Below, piece by piece: positions 34,648-42,292 of a stretch of 64,000 bases of DNA (position 1 is the stretch's first letter; every line of letters starts with the position of its first letter). The translations under genes were made by a program, and so were the position numbers. Source of the DNA: Bradyrhizobium forestalis (lineage in GTDB: Bacteria > Pseudomonadota > Alphaproteobacteria > Rhizobiales > Xanthobacteraceae); assembly GCF_002795245.1 (NCBI RefSeq), contig NZ_PGVG01000032.1, positions 1 through 64,000 on the forward strand. Reading direction: 5' to 3'. The notes beneath the pieces were generated by a model that did not search any database, was not told the DNA's origin, and saw only the letters and a list, made by a program, of their open reading frames with translations.

Positions 34648-35370
34648 CTACGCCACGCTCTCCAAAAACGCCTCTTCCGCCGCATGCACCGCATCAGGCG
34701 TGCCGACATGCATCCAGACGCCGTCGAGGCGCAGGCCGAACAGCCGCTCCTGCTCGTTGGCGCGGTCGAACATCTTTGTCAGCGAGAATTCGCCCTTTGG
34801 CGCGTCCGCAAAGATCGCCGGCGACATGATTGCCGCGCCGGCATAGACGAACGGAACGACCTCTTTTTCCTTGCGCTTGCGCAAGGCGCCGTCGGGCAGC
34901 ATGCCGTAGTCGCCGCGGCCGCTATAGCCGATGCTGGTTGCGGTCGGCGCCATCAGCAGCAGGATATCCATGCGCGCCGGGTCGAAATTCTCAGCGAGCC
35001 GCGTCAGGTTCGAGCGCACGCCGTCGATCCACAGCGTGTCGGAATTGACGTGGAAGAACGGCGCATCGCCGAGCAGCGGCAGTGCCTTGACCACGCCACC
35101 GCCGGTGCCGAGCACCTGGTCGCGCTCGTCCGAAATGGTCACGCGCGGATGCTGGCGTGATGCGGTGTGATCGATGATCTGGTCTGGCAGGTAGTGCACA
35201 TTGACCACTGCTTCGGTCACGCCCGCCTGACCGAGCTTGTCGAGCACGTGGTCGAGCAGCGGCTGGCCCGCCACCGGCACCATCGGCTTCGGCATCTTGT
35301 CCGTCAGCGGACGCATGCGCAGGCCAAACCCTGCGGCGAGCACCATGGCTTTGGTCGGTTTGACGGACAT
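34648..35370 (-). CDS. murU: Sugar-1-phosphate nucleotidyltransferase (MurU-like)
   Basis: 240 residues from ATG 35370 (MSVKPTKAMVLAAGFGLRMRPLTDKMPKPM). The motif LAAGFGLRMRPLTDxMPKPM-V is the nucleotide-binding signature of NTP-transferases, and VNVHYLPDQI, HVNSDTLWIDG and GTGGGVVKAL follow. Next to an AmgK-like kinase this fits MurU, which makes UDP-MurNAc from MurNAc-1-phosphate in a cell-wall recycling shortcut that avoids de novo MurA. Many databases label these mannose-1-phosphate guanylyltransferase-like; specificity needs assay. Confidence 0.82.
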   Translation of the reverse strand: MSVKPTKAMVLAAGFGLRMRPLTDKMPKPMVPVAGQPLLDHVLDKLGQAGVTEAVVNVHYLPDQIIDHTASRQHPRVTISDERDQVLGTGGGVVKALPLLGDAPFFHVNSDTLWIDGVRSNLTRLAENFDPARMDILLLMAPTATSIGYSGRGDYGMLPDGALRKRKEKEVVPFVYAGAAIMSPAIFADAPKGEFSLTKMFDRANEQERLFGLRLDGVWMHVGTPDAVHAAEEAFLESVA

Positions 35371-35489
35371 CCTTTGCTTTCTCAGACCTTTCGCGTTCGC
35401 AGCAAATCCTAGCACGGGGCTTGATCAGCCGCACCGCGTCTCAACCGCCTTAACCACCCGCCGTGACGGTTGTACGACGGGTGTTGCCG

Positions 35490-35813
35490 TCACGCCCCAA
35501 CGGCTGTGGAACGTGCCTTTTTCCTCTTGTCGCCGACCTTGAGGAAATTGACGCCGATCTGGTCGCCATTGACCCAGGCCAGTTCGCAGCGCCGGTATGC
35601 CAAGCCGGTGGACGACAGCAGGAGAAAGAATTCCTTCAAGTGCAGGCCTTCGACCGAGCCGTCGATGGTCAGCTTGGCGCCGCTCTCGGAGACGTCCTCC
35701 ATGGTGCAGTCGCGCCGCCAGGTGCCGTCGATTCCCATCATCTGGGCCGGAATCCCGCGTTCGAAAACAACCCGGCTGTTGCCGCGCTGGTCCGTCTTCA
35801 CCGCCATCTGCAC
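35490..35813 (-). CDS. PilZ domain protein
   Basis: 107 residues. The c-di-GMP motifs are recognisable in degenerate form: an N-terminal RGNSRVVFERG (RxxxR-like) and DVSESGAKL (D-x-S-x-x-G). The remainder is the beta-barrel ending in WVNGDQIGVNFLKVGD. It is likely a small single-domain c-di-GMP receptor. It is inserted among murU and amgK without obvious metabolic relation; single PilZ proteins are abundant in Bradyrhizobium. Confidence 0.82.
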   Translation of the reverse strand: MQMAVKTDQRGNSRVVFERGIPAQMMGIDGTWRRDCTMEDVSESGAKLTIDGSVEGLHLKEFFLLLSSTGLAYRRCELAWVNGDQIGVNFLKVGDKRKKARSTAVGA

Positions 35814-35894
35814 CGCTCCAGCCCCGTATTTATCCGGCTGCCTCGCCGTCAGAATACCGAGGTCTTGGCTAACAGCCGGTAAATCGGCCCCAAA

Positions 35895-37451
35895 TCAGGC
35901 TTGAGACGCCCCTTGCGACGGTTCTTGAGACGGTCCTTGGGGCGGCGGGACGTTGGCGAGATACCAGTCGCGCAAAGCGCCGAGCGCAGGATGCGCCAGC
36001 GAGCGCTGGAGATAGGTCCAGATCCGCGGCTGGTGGCGCAGATAATGCGGCTTGCCGTCGCGCCGGTTGAGCCGGGCGAAGGTGCCGAGCAGGCGCGTGT
36101 TCCGCTGCGCCGACATGATGGCATAGAGCTCGGCGAATCCGGCCGCATCGAAGCTCGCATCAGCCGCGCGCCGCGCCTTGATGTAGCGCGACAGCAACGT
36201 CAGCTCGAGCGTCTCCGGCACGTCGATGCGGGCATCCTGCAGCAGCGACACCACGTCGTAGGATTGTGGCCCGAGCACGGCGTCCTGGAAATCGATCACG
36301 CCGACGCGTTCGATGCCGCTGCGATGCTCAAGCCAGATCAGGTTCGGCGAGTGATAGTCGCGGATGATCCACGTCCGCGGCGCCGCCAGCGGCTTCTTCA
36401 GCAGCTCGCGCCACATCGCGAAAAACTCCGCGCGCGCCGGCTCGCTCAACGGCGCGTTGCGATCAGGCAGATACCATTCCGGCATCAATCCGATTTCGAT
36501 CAAGAGCGCCTCGGCGTCGAAGACGGGGATCTCGTAGGTTTGCCCGTCCAGCGGCAGCATCTCCGGCAGCGTCTTGCCGTGCAGCCCGGCCAGCACATCG
36601 GTGGCGGCCTCGTAGCGCTCGGCAATCGGGCGCGGCGGATCGCCCTCGATCACGCCTTCGCTGCCAAAGTCCTCGGTGATCAGGAAGCCGTGGTCGAGAT
36701 CGGAATGATGGATCGCGGGCGCGGAGATTCCCTGCGCGCGCAGGCCTTCGTCGATGGCGACGAACGGTCGTACATTTTCGGCGAGATGCACCGCGGCGCT
36801 GTAGGATTTTCCGTTGTAGAGGGCCGCGCCGTCGGGCCGCTGCGGGAAGTTCATGAGGATGACGATCTCGTCGCCGCGCAGCAGCCGCGCATAAGAGCGG
36901 GTCGAGGCGTCGCCATTCATACGCCGTCGCGTCGCGTCGATATAGCCGGACACGTCGAGGAATTCGCGCAGCGCCTTCAGCCGCGCGACTTGCGCGGCGC
37001 TCTTGCCGTGGCCGGTGATGTCGGCGGCGCGTGCGTTCGATCCCAGCGCCGGCCGGTGCGTCAGCGCGATGTCGATGCGGTCTTGCGGCATCGCCGACGG
37101 CGCGCGCTCCGGCCATTCGATCAGGACGAGCGTGGCTTCCGGGAGCGGCGACAGCCCGATCTCCTCGAGCTCGCTCTCGTCCTCGACGCGGTAGAGGTCG
37201 GCGTGCAGCACCGGGAAGGGCGGCAGCTCATAGCCCTGCACCAGCGTGAAGGTCGGGCTCGGCACCTCCAGCGCCTCGTCGCCGGCGAGGTAGCGGATCA
37301 GGCTGCGCGCCGCCGCGGTCTTGCCGGCGCCGAGATCGCCGGTGAGGGTGATGACGTCACCGGGACCGACCAGCAGCGCGAGGTCGGCCATCAGCTGTGC
37401 AGTGGCCGTCTCGTTGTGGAGCGCGACGGAGAATGTGATTGATTCCGTCAT
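35895..37451 (-). CDS. tsaE: Fusion: TsaE (tRNA t6A synthesis ATPase) + AmgK-like sugar kinase
   Basis: 518 residues. The N-terminal 150 are TsaE: Walker A GDLGAGKT (38-45), SPTFTLVQGYE, and HADLYRVEDESELEEIGL. It energises the TsaBD complex that makes t6A37 in tRNA. Residues about 165-500 are an aminoglycoside-phosphotransferase fold with STRSYARLLRGDEIVILMNFP, catalytic IIRDYHSPNLIWL and GVIDFQDAVLGPQSYDV, as in AmgK, which phosphorylates MurNAc/GlcNAc at C1. The C-terminus is a QGPSQEPSQGASQA repeat tail. The start overlaps the divL stop (ATGA). murU two genes downstream supports the AmgK half. Confidence 0.9.
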   Translation of the reverse strand: MTESITFSVALHNETATAQLMADLALLVGPGDVITLTGDLGAGKTAAARSLIRYLAGDEALEVPSPTFTLVQGYELPPFPVLHADLYRVEDESELEEIGLSPLPEATLVLIEWPERAPSAMPQDRIDIALTHRPALGSNARAADITGHGKSAAQVARLKALREFLDVSGYIDATRRRMNGDASTRSYARLLRGDEIVILMNFPQRPDGAALYNGKSYSAAVHLAENVRPFVAIDEGLRAQGISAPAIHHSDLDHGFLITEDFGSEGVIEGDPPRPIAERYEAATDVLAGLHGKTLPEMLPLDGQTYEIPVFDAEALLIEIGLMPEWYLPDRNAPLSEPARAEFFAMWRELLKKPLAAPRTWIIRDYHSPNLIWLEHRSGIERVGVIDFQDAVLGPQSYDVVSLLQDARIDVPETLELTLLSRYIKARRAADASFDAAGFAELYAIMSAQRNTRLLGTFARLNRRDGKPHYLRHQPRIWTYLQRSLAHPALGALRDWYLANVPPPQGPSQEPSQGASQA

Positions 37452-39952
37452 TCGGCGGCGTCGCGATGCGCCGCCTGGTCGGTCGGGAAATCGCAGATCA
37501 CGACCGTGCCCCGGCCGACGATCGAATCCACCCGCACCTTGCCGCCATGCAGCTCGACGAAGGAGCGCACCAGCGACAGGCCGAGCCCGGCGCCGCGGTG
37601 ACGCGAGCCCTGGGAGCGGCTTTCGAACCAGTTGAACACCTTGTCCTTCATGTCGGCGGGTATTCCAGGTCCGGAATCTGTCACGGTGAAGACCACGGAG
37701 CGTTCGGTGCGCCGCGCGCTGATGCCGACGGTGGAATCCTGTGGAGAAAACCCGACGGCGTTGGCGAGGAGGTTATAGAGCACCTGCACCACGCGCTTCT
37801 CGTCGCCGATGAAGCTGCCGACATCGGGCGCGATCTCGACCTTGAGGCGGATGCGGTCGGTGGCGAGCCGGTCCTGGATGCCCTCCGCCGCGAGCTCGAT
37901 GGCCTTGCTGACATCGACCTGGCCGAGTTCCAGCTTCATCGCGCCGGCATCGATGGTGGCGAGATCCAGGATGTTGTTGGTGAGCGCGAGCAGCGCGTTG
38001 GTCGATTTGGTGACGTAGTCGAGATATTCGGCCTGCTTCGGCGTCAGCGGCCCGGTCGAGGGATCGCTGAGGAAATGCGCGAAGCCGATGATGGTGGTGA
38101 GCGGCGAGCGCAGCTCGTAGGAGACGTGGTGGACGAAATCCACCTTCATCTGGTCGGCGGCCTCCAGCGCCTCGTTGCGCTCGCGCAGCGCGCGCTCGAC
38201 ATTCTCGGTGTCGGTGATGTCCTGGAACGTCAGCATGGTGGCGCCGTCGGGCAGCGGCCGGATCATGCCGTCGAGCACGCTGCCGTCCTTGCGCTCCAGC
38301 TTCAGCGGCACATCGGCGCGGTTCTCGATCGAGGTGATAGCCTCGCGGATCTGGCGCCAGACCACGGGGTCGTCGAACAGCTGATGGCACCAGCCTTCCA
38401 CCGTCTGGATATGCGGCTCGTCGCGCATGGCGTCGCTCGACAGCTTCCACATCCGGACGAAGGCCGGGTTGAACAGCTGCGCCTTGCCGTTGCTGCCGAA
38501 CACCGCGACGCCCTCGGCGAGGCTGTCCAGCGTCTCGCGCTGAACCCGGATCAGGCCGTCAAAGCGGCGGGCGAGGTCGAGGCTTTCGGTGACGTCATCG
38601 AACAGATAGGTGACGCCGCCCTCCGGGTTCGGCGTGGTGACCACCGAGAGCGCGCGGCCGTCGGGCAGGAACCAGGTGTCCTTGGCGGTCTCGACCGCGC
38701 GATAGGCTTCGTGCAGCTTGGCTTTCCAGGCGCGGAAATCCGGCTGCTCCGGCAATTTGCGCGCGGCGCGGAGCTGGTCGAGGACGCTGGAATCATCAGG
38801 ATTGGCGTCGAGGAAGCTGCGGTCGAGGTCCCACAGCCGGCGATAGGAATCGTTGTAGAAGGCGAGGCGGCGATGGCCGTCGAACACGGCGACGCCGGAG
38901 GAGAGCTGGTCCAGCGTGCGGCGGTGCGCCTCCGCCATGCGCACCAGCGCCGAGCTCAGCGCATCCGCCTCGCTGGCATCGATGGCGACGCCGACGCTGC
39001 CGCTGCCGACATTGACGGCGCGGACGTCGTAGATGCGCCGCTCTCCGCCGATCACGATCGGCAGCCGCGAATTGAAATGGGCCGCGTCCTTCAGCCCCCG
39101 CTCCATCGCGGTGCGGTCGGCGCTGTCGAGCAGCTCGAGCTTGCGCTCCTGGGCATCGGTGACGCTGTGCGCCTCGGTGGCGCGGACATAGGCCGGGTTG
39201 GCGTAGGTCAGCGCGCCGTTCTCGCCCTTGGCCCAGATCGGCCAGGGTGCGGCGGCGGCGAAGCCGCGCAGCATCTCGGTCTCGTCGGAGAGTGCCTTGT
39301 AGCGCAGATGGGTCTCGGCCAAATCGCGACGCAGTCCGGAGAGTTCGCGAATCCTGACAATGGCCTGGCCGCCGATGGCACGCCCGATGGCTTCCAGCGT
39401 GTGGCCGTGCGCGGTGGTCAGCGTCAGCTGGAACCCGTCGCCGCGATCGCGCAGCGCGTCGACCGCATGATCCATCTGCAGCGCAGGTTCCGGCGGCAGC
39501 CAGGTTCCGAATGCCAGCACACGCTGCGGGGAGGCATCGCGCGGCAGCACCATGGAGAAATCGCCGGAAATCTGCGCGCGATTGTCGCCGGCCGGCCAGG
39601 AGATCAGGATCTGCGGCTCGGCAAACAGCAGCGCGCCGAAGCGGTCGGCCTGGAGTTGCAGTTCCCCGATCCGTGCGCGCAGCCGCGCCTCGTTCTTCGC
39701 CGTGCGCACCCGCGTGCGCATCAAGAGGATCGCGGCCACCACCGAGAAGCCGAGCAGCGCCAGCGCGGTGGCGAGCACCGCGAGTTCCTGCCGGTTGAAA
39801 TCCAGCATGATGGAGAGGGTGTCGACGAGGTCGGCGGCCTCAGCCGGCGCAGCCGGCAGCAGTGCTGCGAGCGCGCCTCCCACCAAGCCGCTGCGCGCCA
39901 GCGATGTGCACGACAGCAGCGTCCGACGCATCGACACGATCACGCCTGACAT
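37448..39952 (-). CDS. divL: DivL-like PAS/histidine-kinase-fold protein with Tyr in place of phospho-His
   Basis: 834 residues from ATG 39952. A signal-anchor or membrane segment lies at about residues 38-63, several PAS repeats follow (about 150-560), then the DHp and ATPase domains. The H-box reads VHHVSYELRSPLTTIIGF: Tyr612 replaces the phosphorylated His, as in Caulobacter DivL. The N box (LLANAVGFSP), G1 (DSGPGIPADM) and G2 (GAGLGLSLV) are present. DivL partners with CckA and senses DivK to set cell polarity and CtrA activity, acting as a non-canonical kinase. It is the first gene before tsaE-amgK. Confidence 0.87.
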   Translation of the reverse strand: MSGVIVSMRRTLLSCTSLARSGLVGGALAALLPAAPAEAADLVDTLSIMLDFNRQELAVLATALALLGFSVVAAILLMRTRVRTAKNEARLRARIGELQLQADRFGALLFAEPQILISWPAGDNRAQISGDFSMVLPRDASPQRVLAFGTWLPPEPALQMDHAVDALRDRGDGFQLTLTTAHGHTLEAIGRAIGGQAIVRIRELSGLRRDLAETHLRYKALSDETEMLRGFAAAAPWPIWAKGENGALTYANPAYVRATEAHSVTDAQERKLELLDSADRTAMERGLKDAAHFNSRLPIVIGGERRIYDVRAVNVGSGSVGVAIDASEADALSSALVRMAEAHRRTLDQLSSGVAVFDGHRRLAFYNDSYRRLWDLDRSFLDANPDDSSVLDQLRAARKLPEQPDFRAWKAKLHEAYRAVETAKDTWFLPDGRALSVVTTPNPEGGVTYLFDDVTESLDLARRFDGLIRVQRETLDSLAEGVAVFGSNGKAQLFNPAFVRMWKLSSDAMRDEPHIQTVEGWCHQLFDDPVVWRQIREAITSIENRADVPLKLERKDGSVLDGMIRPLPDGATMLTFQDITDTENVERALRERNEALEAADQMKVDFVHHVSYELRSPLTTIIGFAHFLSDPSTGPLTPKQAEYLDYVTKSTNALLALTNNILDLATIDAGAMKLELGQVDVSKAIELAAEGIQDRLATDRIRLKVEIAPDVGSFIGDEKRVVQVLYNLLANAVGFSPQDSTVGISARRTERSVVFTVTDSGPGIPADMKDKVFNWFESRSQGSRHRGAGLGLSLVRSFVELHGGKVRVDSIVGRGTVVICDFPTDQAAHRDAAE

Positions 39953-40181
39953 AGTTGCCCCAAGACCGCACGGATTTACGCTCGGCGACCCCCGCCGCAC
40001 GCGAATCAAAAGACAATACCCCCACCGCGACTCTGCCGGTAAGAGTCCAGATCGTGAACGCAAAGGCGGCCCTCCAAAAATGCCGGGCGCGGTTCCGGAG
40101 TCACGTAATTCTTCGGGTGATTCGGCTGGAGCTGCCGTGCGTTAGCGAATCGTGGGGATCTGCTTGCCGCGACGCAGGTGT

Positions 40182-40306
40182 GCTCCCTCCCCGCCTGCGG
40201 GAGAGGGCAGGGGAGAGGGTGTCTCCGCATCGGGACAATCCCCTAGAGGATAGAACCCTCACCCGCGTTGCTTCGCTCCGCGACCTCTCCTGCAAGCGGG
40301 AGAGGT
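40182..40306 (-). repeat. Full-length 125-bp palindromic repeat, family A (inverted copy)
   Basis: Reverse complement has CCTCTCCCGC-TTG-CAGGAGAGG, GGGTGAGGG, GGGGATTGTCCCGATGCGGA, ACCCTCTCCCC and the terminal CTCTCCCGC hairpin. Block order and centre are nearly identical to 11001-11124. It occupies the 380-bp gap between the divL start and the dut stop, which otherwise contains no gene. Confidence 0.8.
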
Positions 40307-40326
40307 GAAGCCAACTCGCAGTCGGG

Positions 40327-40785
40327 CTAGCGGCCGGTCGAGCCGAAGCCGCCGGCGCCGCGATCGGTCGCCGACAAGGTGGCCACGGGAACCAGCGCGG
40401 CCTGCACCACGGGCGCGAGCACCATCTGGGCGATGCGCTCGCCGCGCTTGATCACGAAGGGCGCTGCACCGTGGTTGATCAGGATCACCTTGATCTCGCC
40501 GCGGTAGTCCGCATCGATCGTGCCCGGCGAGTTCAGCACGGTGACGCCGTGCTTGGCGGCAAGCCCCGAGCGCGGCCGCACCTGGGCCTCGTGTCCGGGC
40601 GGCAAGGCGATCGCGAGCCCCGTCGGCACCAGCGCATATTGGCCCGGCGCGAGCGTCAGCGGCTCGGCGTCCGAAACCGCGGCCATCAGATCGAGGCCGG
40701 CTGCCTCCGTCGTCTGATAGGTCGGCAACGGCAGACCTTCGGCATGGGCGAGGCGTTGCAGTTCGACCGTGACCTTCGTGCTCAA
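40327..40785 (-). CDS. dut: dUTP diphosphatase
   Basis: 152 residues. The five trimeric dUTPase motifs are present: AAGLDLMA, RSGLA (in VRPRSGLAAKHG), GTIDADYRGEIKVILIN, ERIAQMV and the P-loop-like RGAGGFGSTGR at the C-terminus. It hydrolyses dUTP to dUMP, preventing uracil incorporation. It overlaps the coaBC stop by 4 bp (ATGA), making it the last gene of ubiE-ubiB-coaBC-dut. Confidence 0.97.
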   Translation of the reverse strand: MSTKVTVELQRLAHAEGLPLPTYQTTEAAGLDLMAAVSDAEPLTLAPGQYALVPTGLAIALPPGHEAQVRPRSGLAAKHGVTVLNSPGTIDADYRGEIKVILINHGAAPFVIKRGERIAQMVLAPVVQAALVPVATLSATDRGAGGFGSTGR

Positions 40786-42233
40786 GATGCCGTCTCCCGG
40801 GATTTGCCGGTCACGCTCCTTGCGACATGCGCGACCAGTTCGATGGCGACCTGTTCCTTGGTCATCACCGGCCAGGAATCAACCGCGATCTCGCCGTCCT
40901 TCCCACCATTCTTGCGGCTGAGGAGATGGACCGTGTTGCGGTCGCCGCCCATCACGCCGGTCGCCGGCGAGACGTCGTTGGCGACGATCCAGTCGCAGCC
41001 CTTGCGCGCGAGCTTGGACTTGGCGTTGTCGATGAGGTGCTCGGTCTCGGCGGCGAAGCCGATCACCAGCGGCGGGCGCTTGTCGGTCAGTTTCGAGATC
41101 GTGGCGAGGATGTCGGGGTTCTCGACCAGTTGAAGCGGCGGCATGCCGGCCGCGGTCTTTTTCAGCTTCTGCTCGCCCTCATTGGCGACGCGCCAATCGG
41201 CGACCGCGGCGGCGAAGATCGCGATGTCGGCGGGGAGCGCGGCCTGCACCTGCTCCAGCATCTGCCGCGCCGATTCCACATGCTTCACGGTGACACCAGC
41301 GGGATCGTCGAGATCGACCGGGCCGCTCACCAAAATCACTTCGGCGCCGGCGGCCTGTGCGGCGGCGGCAATGGCAAAACCCTGCTTGCCGGAGGAGCGG
41401 TTGGCGATGTAGCGCACCGGATCGATCGGCTCGTGCGTGGGGCCTGCGGTGATCAGCATGCGCTTGCCGGCGAGCGGCTTCGGCACCGGCGGCCGCAGCA
41501 GGCGCTCGGCGGCTTTGGCGATCTCGATGGCTTCCGACATGCGGCCGATACCGGCTTCACCCGCTTCGGCCATCTCGCCCGAGTTCGGGCCGATCAGCAC
41601 CACGCCGTCGCGCTGGAGCTGCGCGACGTTGCGGCGCGTCGCCGCGTTGCTCCACATCAGCGGATTCATCGCCGGCGCCAGCAGCACCTTGCGGTTGGTC
41701 GCGAGCAGGATGGCGCTGGCGAGATCGTCGGCGTGGCCGTTCGCCATTTTCGCCAACAGGTCGGCCGTCGCGGGCGCCACCACGATCAGGTCGCAGTCGC
41801 GCGCCAGCCGAATGTGCCCGGCGTCGAACTCGCTCTGCGGGTCGAACAGGTCAGTATAGACGCGCTCATGGGAGAGCGCGCTCACCGCCAGCGGCGTTAC
41901 GAATTGCTGCGCCGCCTTGGTCAGCACGCAGCGGACCTCGACGCGGCGCTCCTTCAGCCGCCGGATCAGGTCGAGCGACTTATAGGCCGCGATCCCGCCG
42001 CCGATGATCAGGGTGACGCTGGCCTCGGGAAGGGCGCCGGTGCGCTGGGGCGTCGGGGCGGTGGACACTGCCGGGGGCGCCGAAAATGGCGTCAGCGGCT
42101 CCTCGCGGCCCTCGATCAGCTCCCGCAGGATGACCCGGACCTCTTCCTCGACCGACCTGCGGTTCTTGGCCGAGCGCAGCCGCAAATAGGTTTTGACGGC
42201 GTCGTCGAGCTTGCGGATGGTCAGGCTTGCCAT
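40782..42233 (-). CDS. coaBC: CoaBC with N-terminal ribbon-helix-helix (FitA-like) domain
   Basis: 483 residues from ATG 42233, with GGAGGG 4-5 bases upstream. Residues 1-42 (MASLTIRKLDDAVKTYLRLR, then SAKNRRSVEEEVRVILREL) form a complete Arc/FitA-type RHH domain like those of plasmid-stability antitoxins. A P/A/T-rich linker (about 43-75) leads to the decarboxylase half (IIGGGIAAYKSLDLIRRL, LAPAMNPLMW) and the ligase half (ITAGPTHEPIDPVRYIANRSSGKQG). It converts phosphopantothenate to phosphopantetheine in CoA synthesis, using CTP and FMN. Perfect palindromes occupy its promoter. No toxin gene is adjacent. Confidence 0.93.
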   Translation of the reverse strand: MASLTIRKLDDAVKTYLRLRSAKNRRSVEEEVRVILRELIEGREEPLTPFSAPPAVSTAPTPQRTGALPEASVTLIIGGGIAAYKSLDLIRRLKERRVEVRCVLTKAAQQFVTPLAVSALSHERVYTDLFDPQSEFDAGHIRLARDCDLIVVAPATADLLAKMANGHADDLASAILLATNRKVLLAPAMNPLMWSNAATRRNVAQLQRDGVVLIGPNSGEMAEAGEAGIGRMSEAIEIAKAAERLLRPPVPKPLAGKRMLITAGPTHEPIDPVRYIANRSSGKQGFAIAAAAQAAGAEVILVSGPVDLDDPAGVTVKHVESARQMLEQVQAALPADIAIFAAAVADWRVANEGEQKLKKTAAGMPPLQLVENPDILATISKLTDKRPPLVIGFAAETEHLIDNAKSKLARKGCDWIVANDVSPATGVMGGDRNTVHLLSRKNGGKDGEIAVDSWPVMTKEQVAIELVAHVARSVTGKSRETAS

Positions 42234-42245
42234 GACGCCCTCCAG

Positions 42246-42275
42246 CACGAAATGATAGCGATGCTATCATTCGTG
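42246..42275. promoter_or_regulatory. Operator-like palindrome 1 before RHH-coaBC
   Basis: Arms AATGATAGC (42251-42259) and GCTATCATT (42263-42271) are perfect around GAT. They extend to CACGA (42246-42250) and TCGTG (42271-42275) with one unpaired A. The half-site TGCTATCA/TGATAGC is the type recognised by FitA/VapB RHH antitoxins, from memory of FitAB work. It overlaps the predicted -10. Confidence 0.7.
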
Positions 42276-42289
42276 TGATTGCAGTGCAA
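42261..42289 (-). promoter_or_regulatory. Candidate coaBC promoter
   Basis: On the minus strand TTGCAC (42284-42289) and TAGCAT (42261-42266) are 17 bp apart, each 4/6 to sigma-70 consensus. The -35 lies in palindrome 2 and the -10 in palindrome 1, so a bound RHH protein would block polymerase. The whole ubiB-coaBC gap is only 56 bp. Confidence 0.45.
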
Positions 42290-42292
42290 TCA
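42276..42292. promoter_or_regulatory. Operator-like palindrome 2 before RHH-coaBC
   Basis: TGATTGCA-G-TGCAATCA, perfect 8-bp arms, centred 23 bp (about two helical turns) from palindrome 1. It includes the ubiB stop codon. With palindrome 1 it gives four similar 8-mer half-sites. Confidence 0.6.

Noticed and set aside
37439..39949. An 836-codon open frame on the plus strand opposite divL, and similar long frames opposite rpsA, ugpB, addA and pnp
   Set aside because: They mirror strong known genes in high-GC DNA, show Arg/Ala/Gly/His-rich composition with no recognisable domain, and arise from codon-position GC bias.
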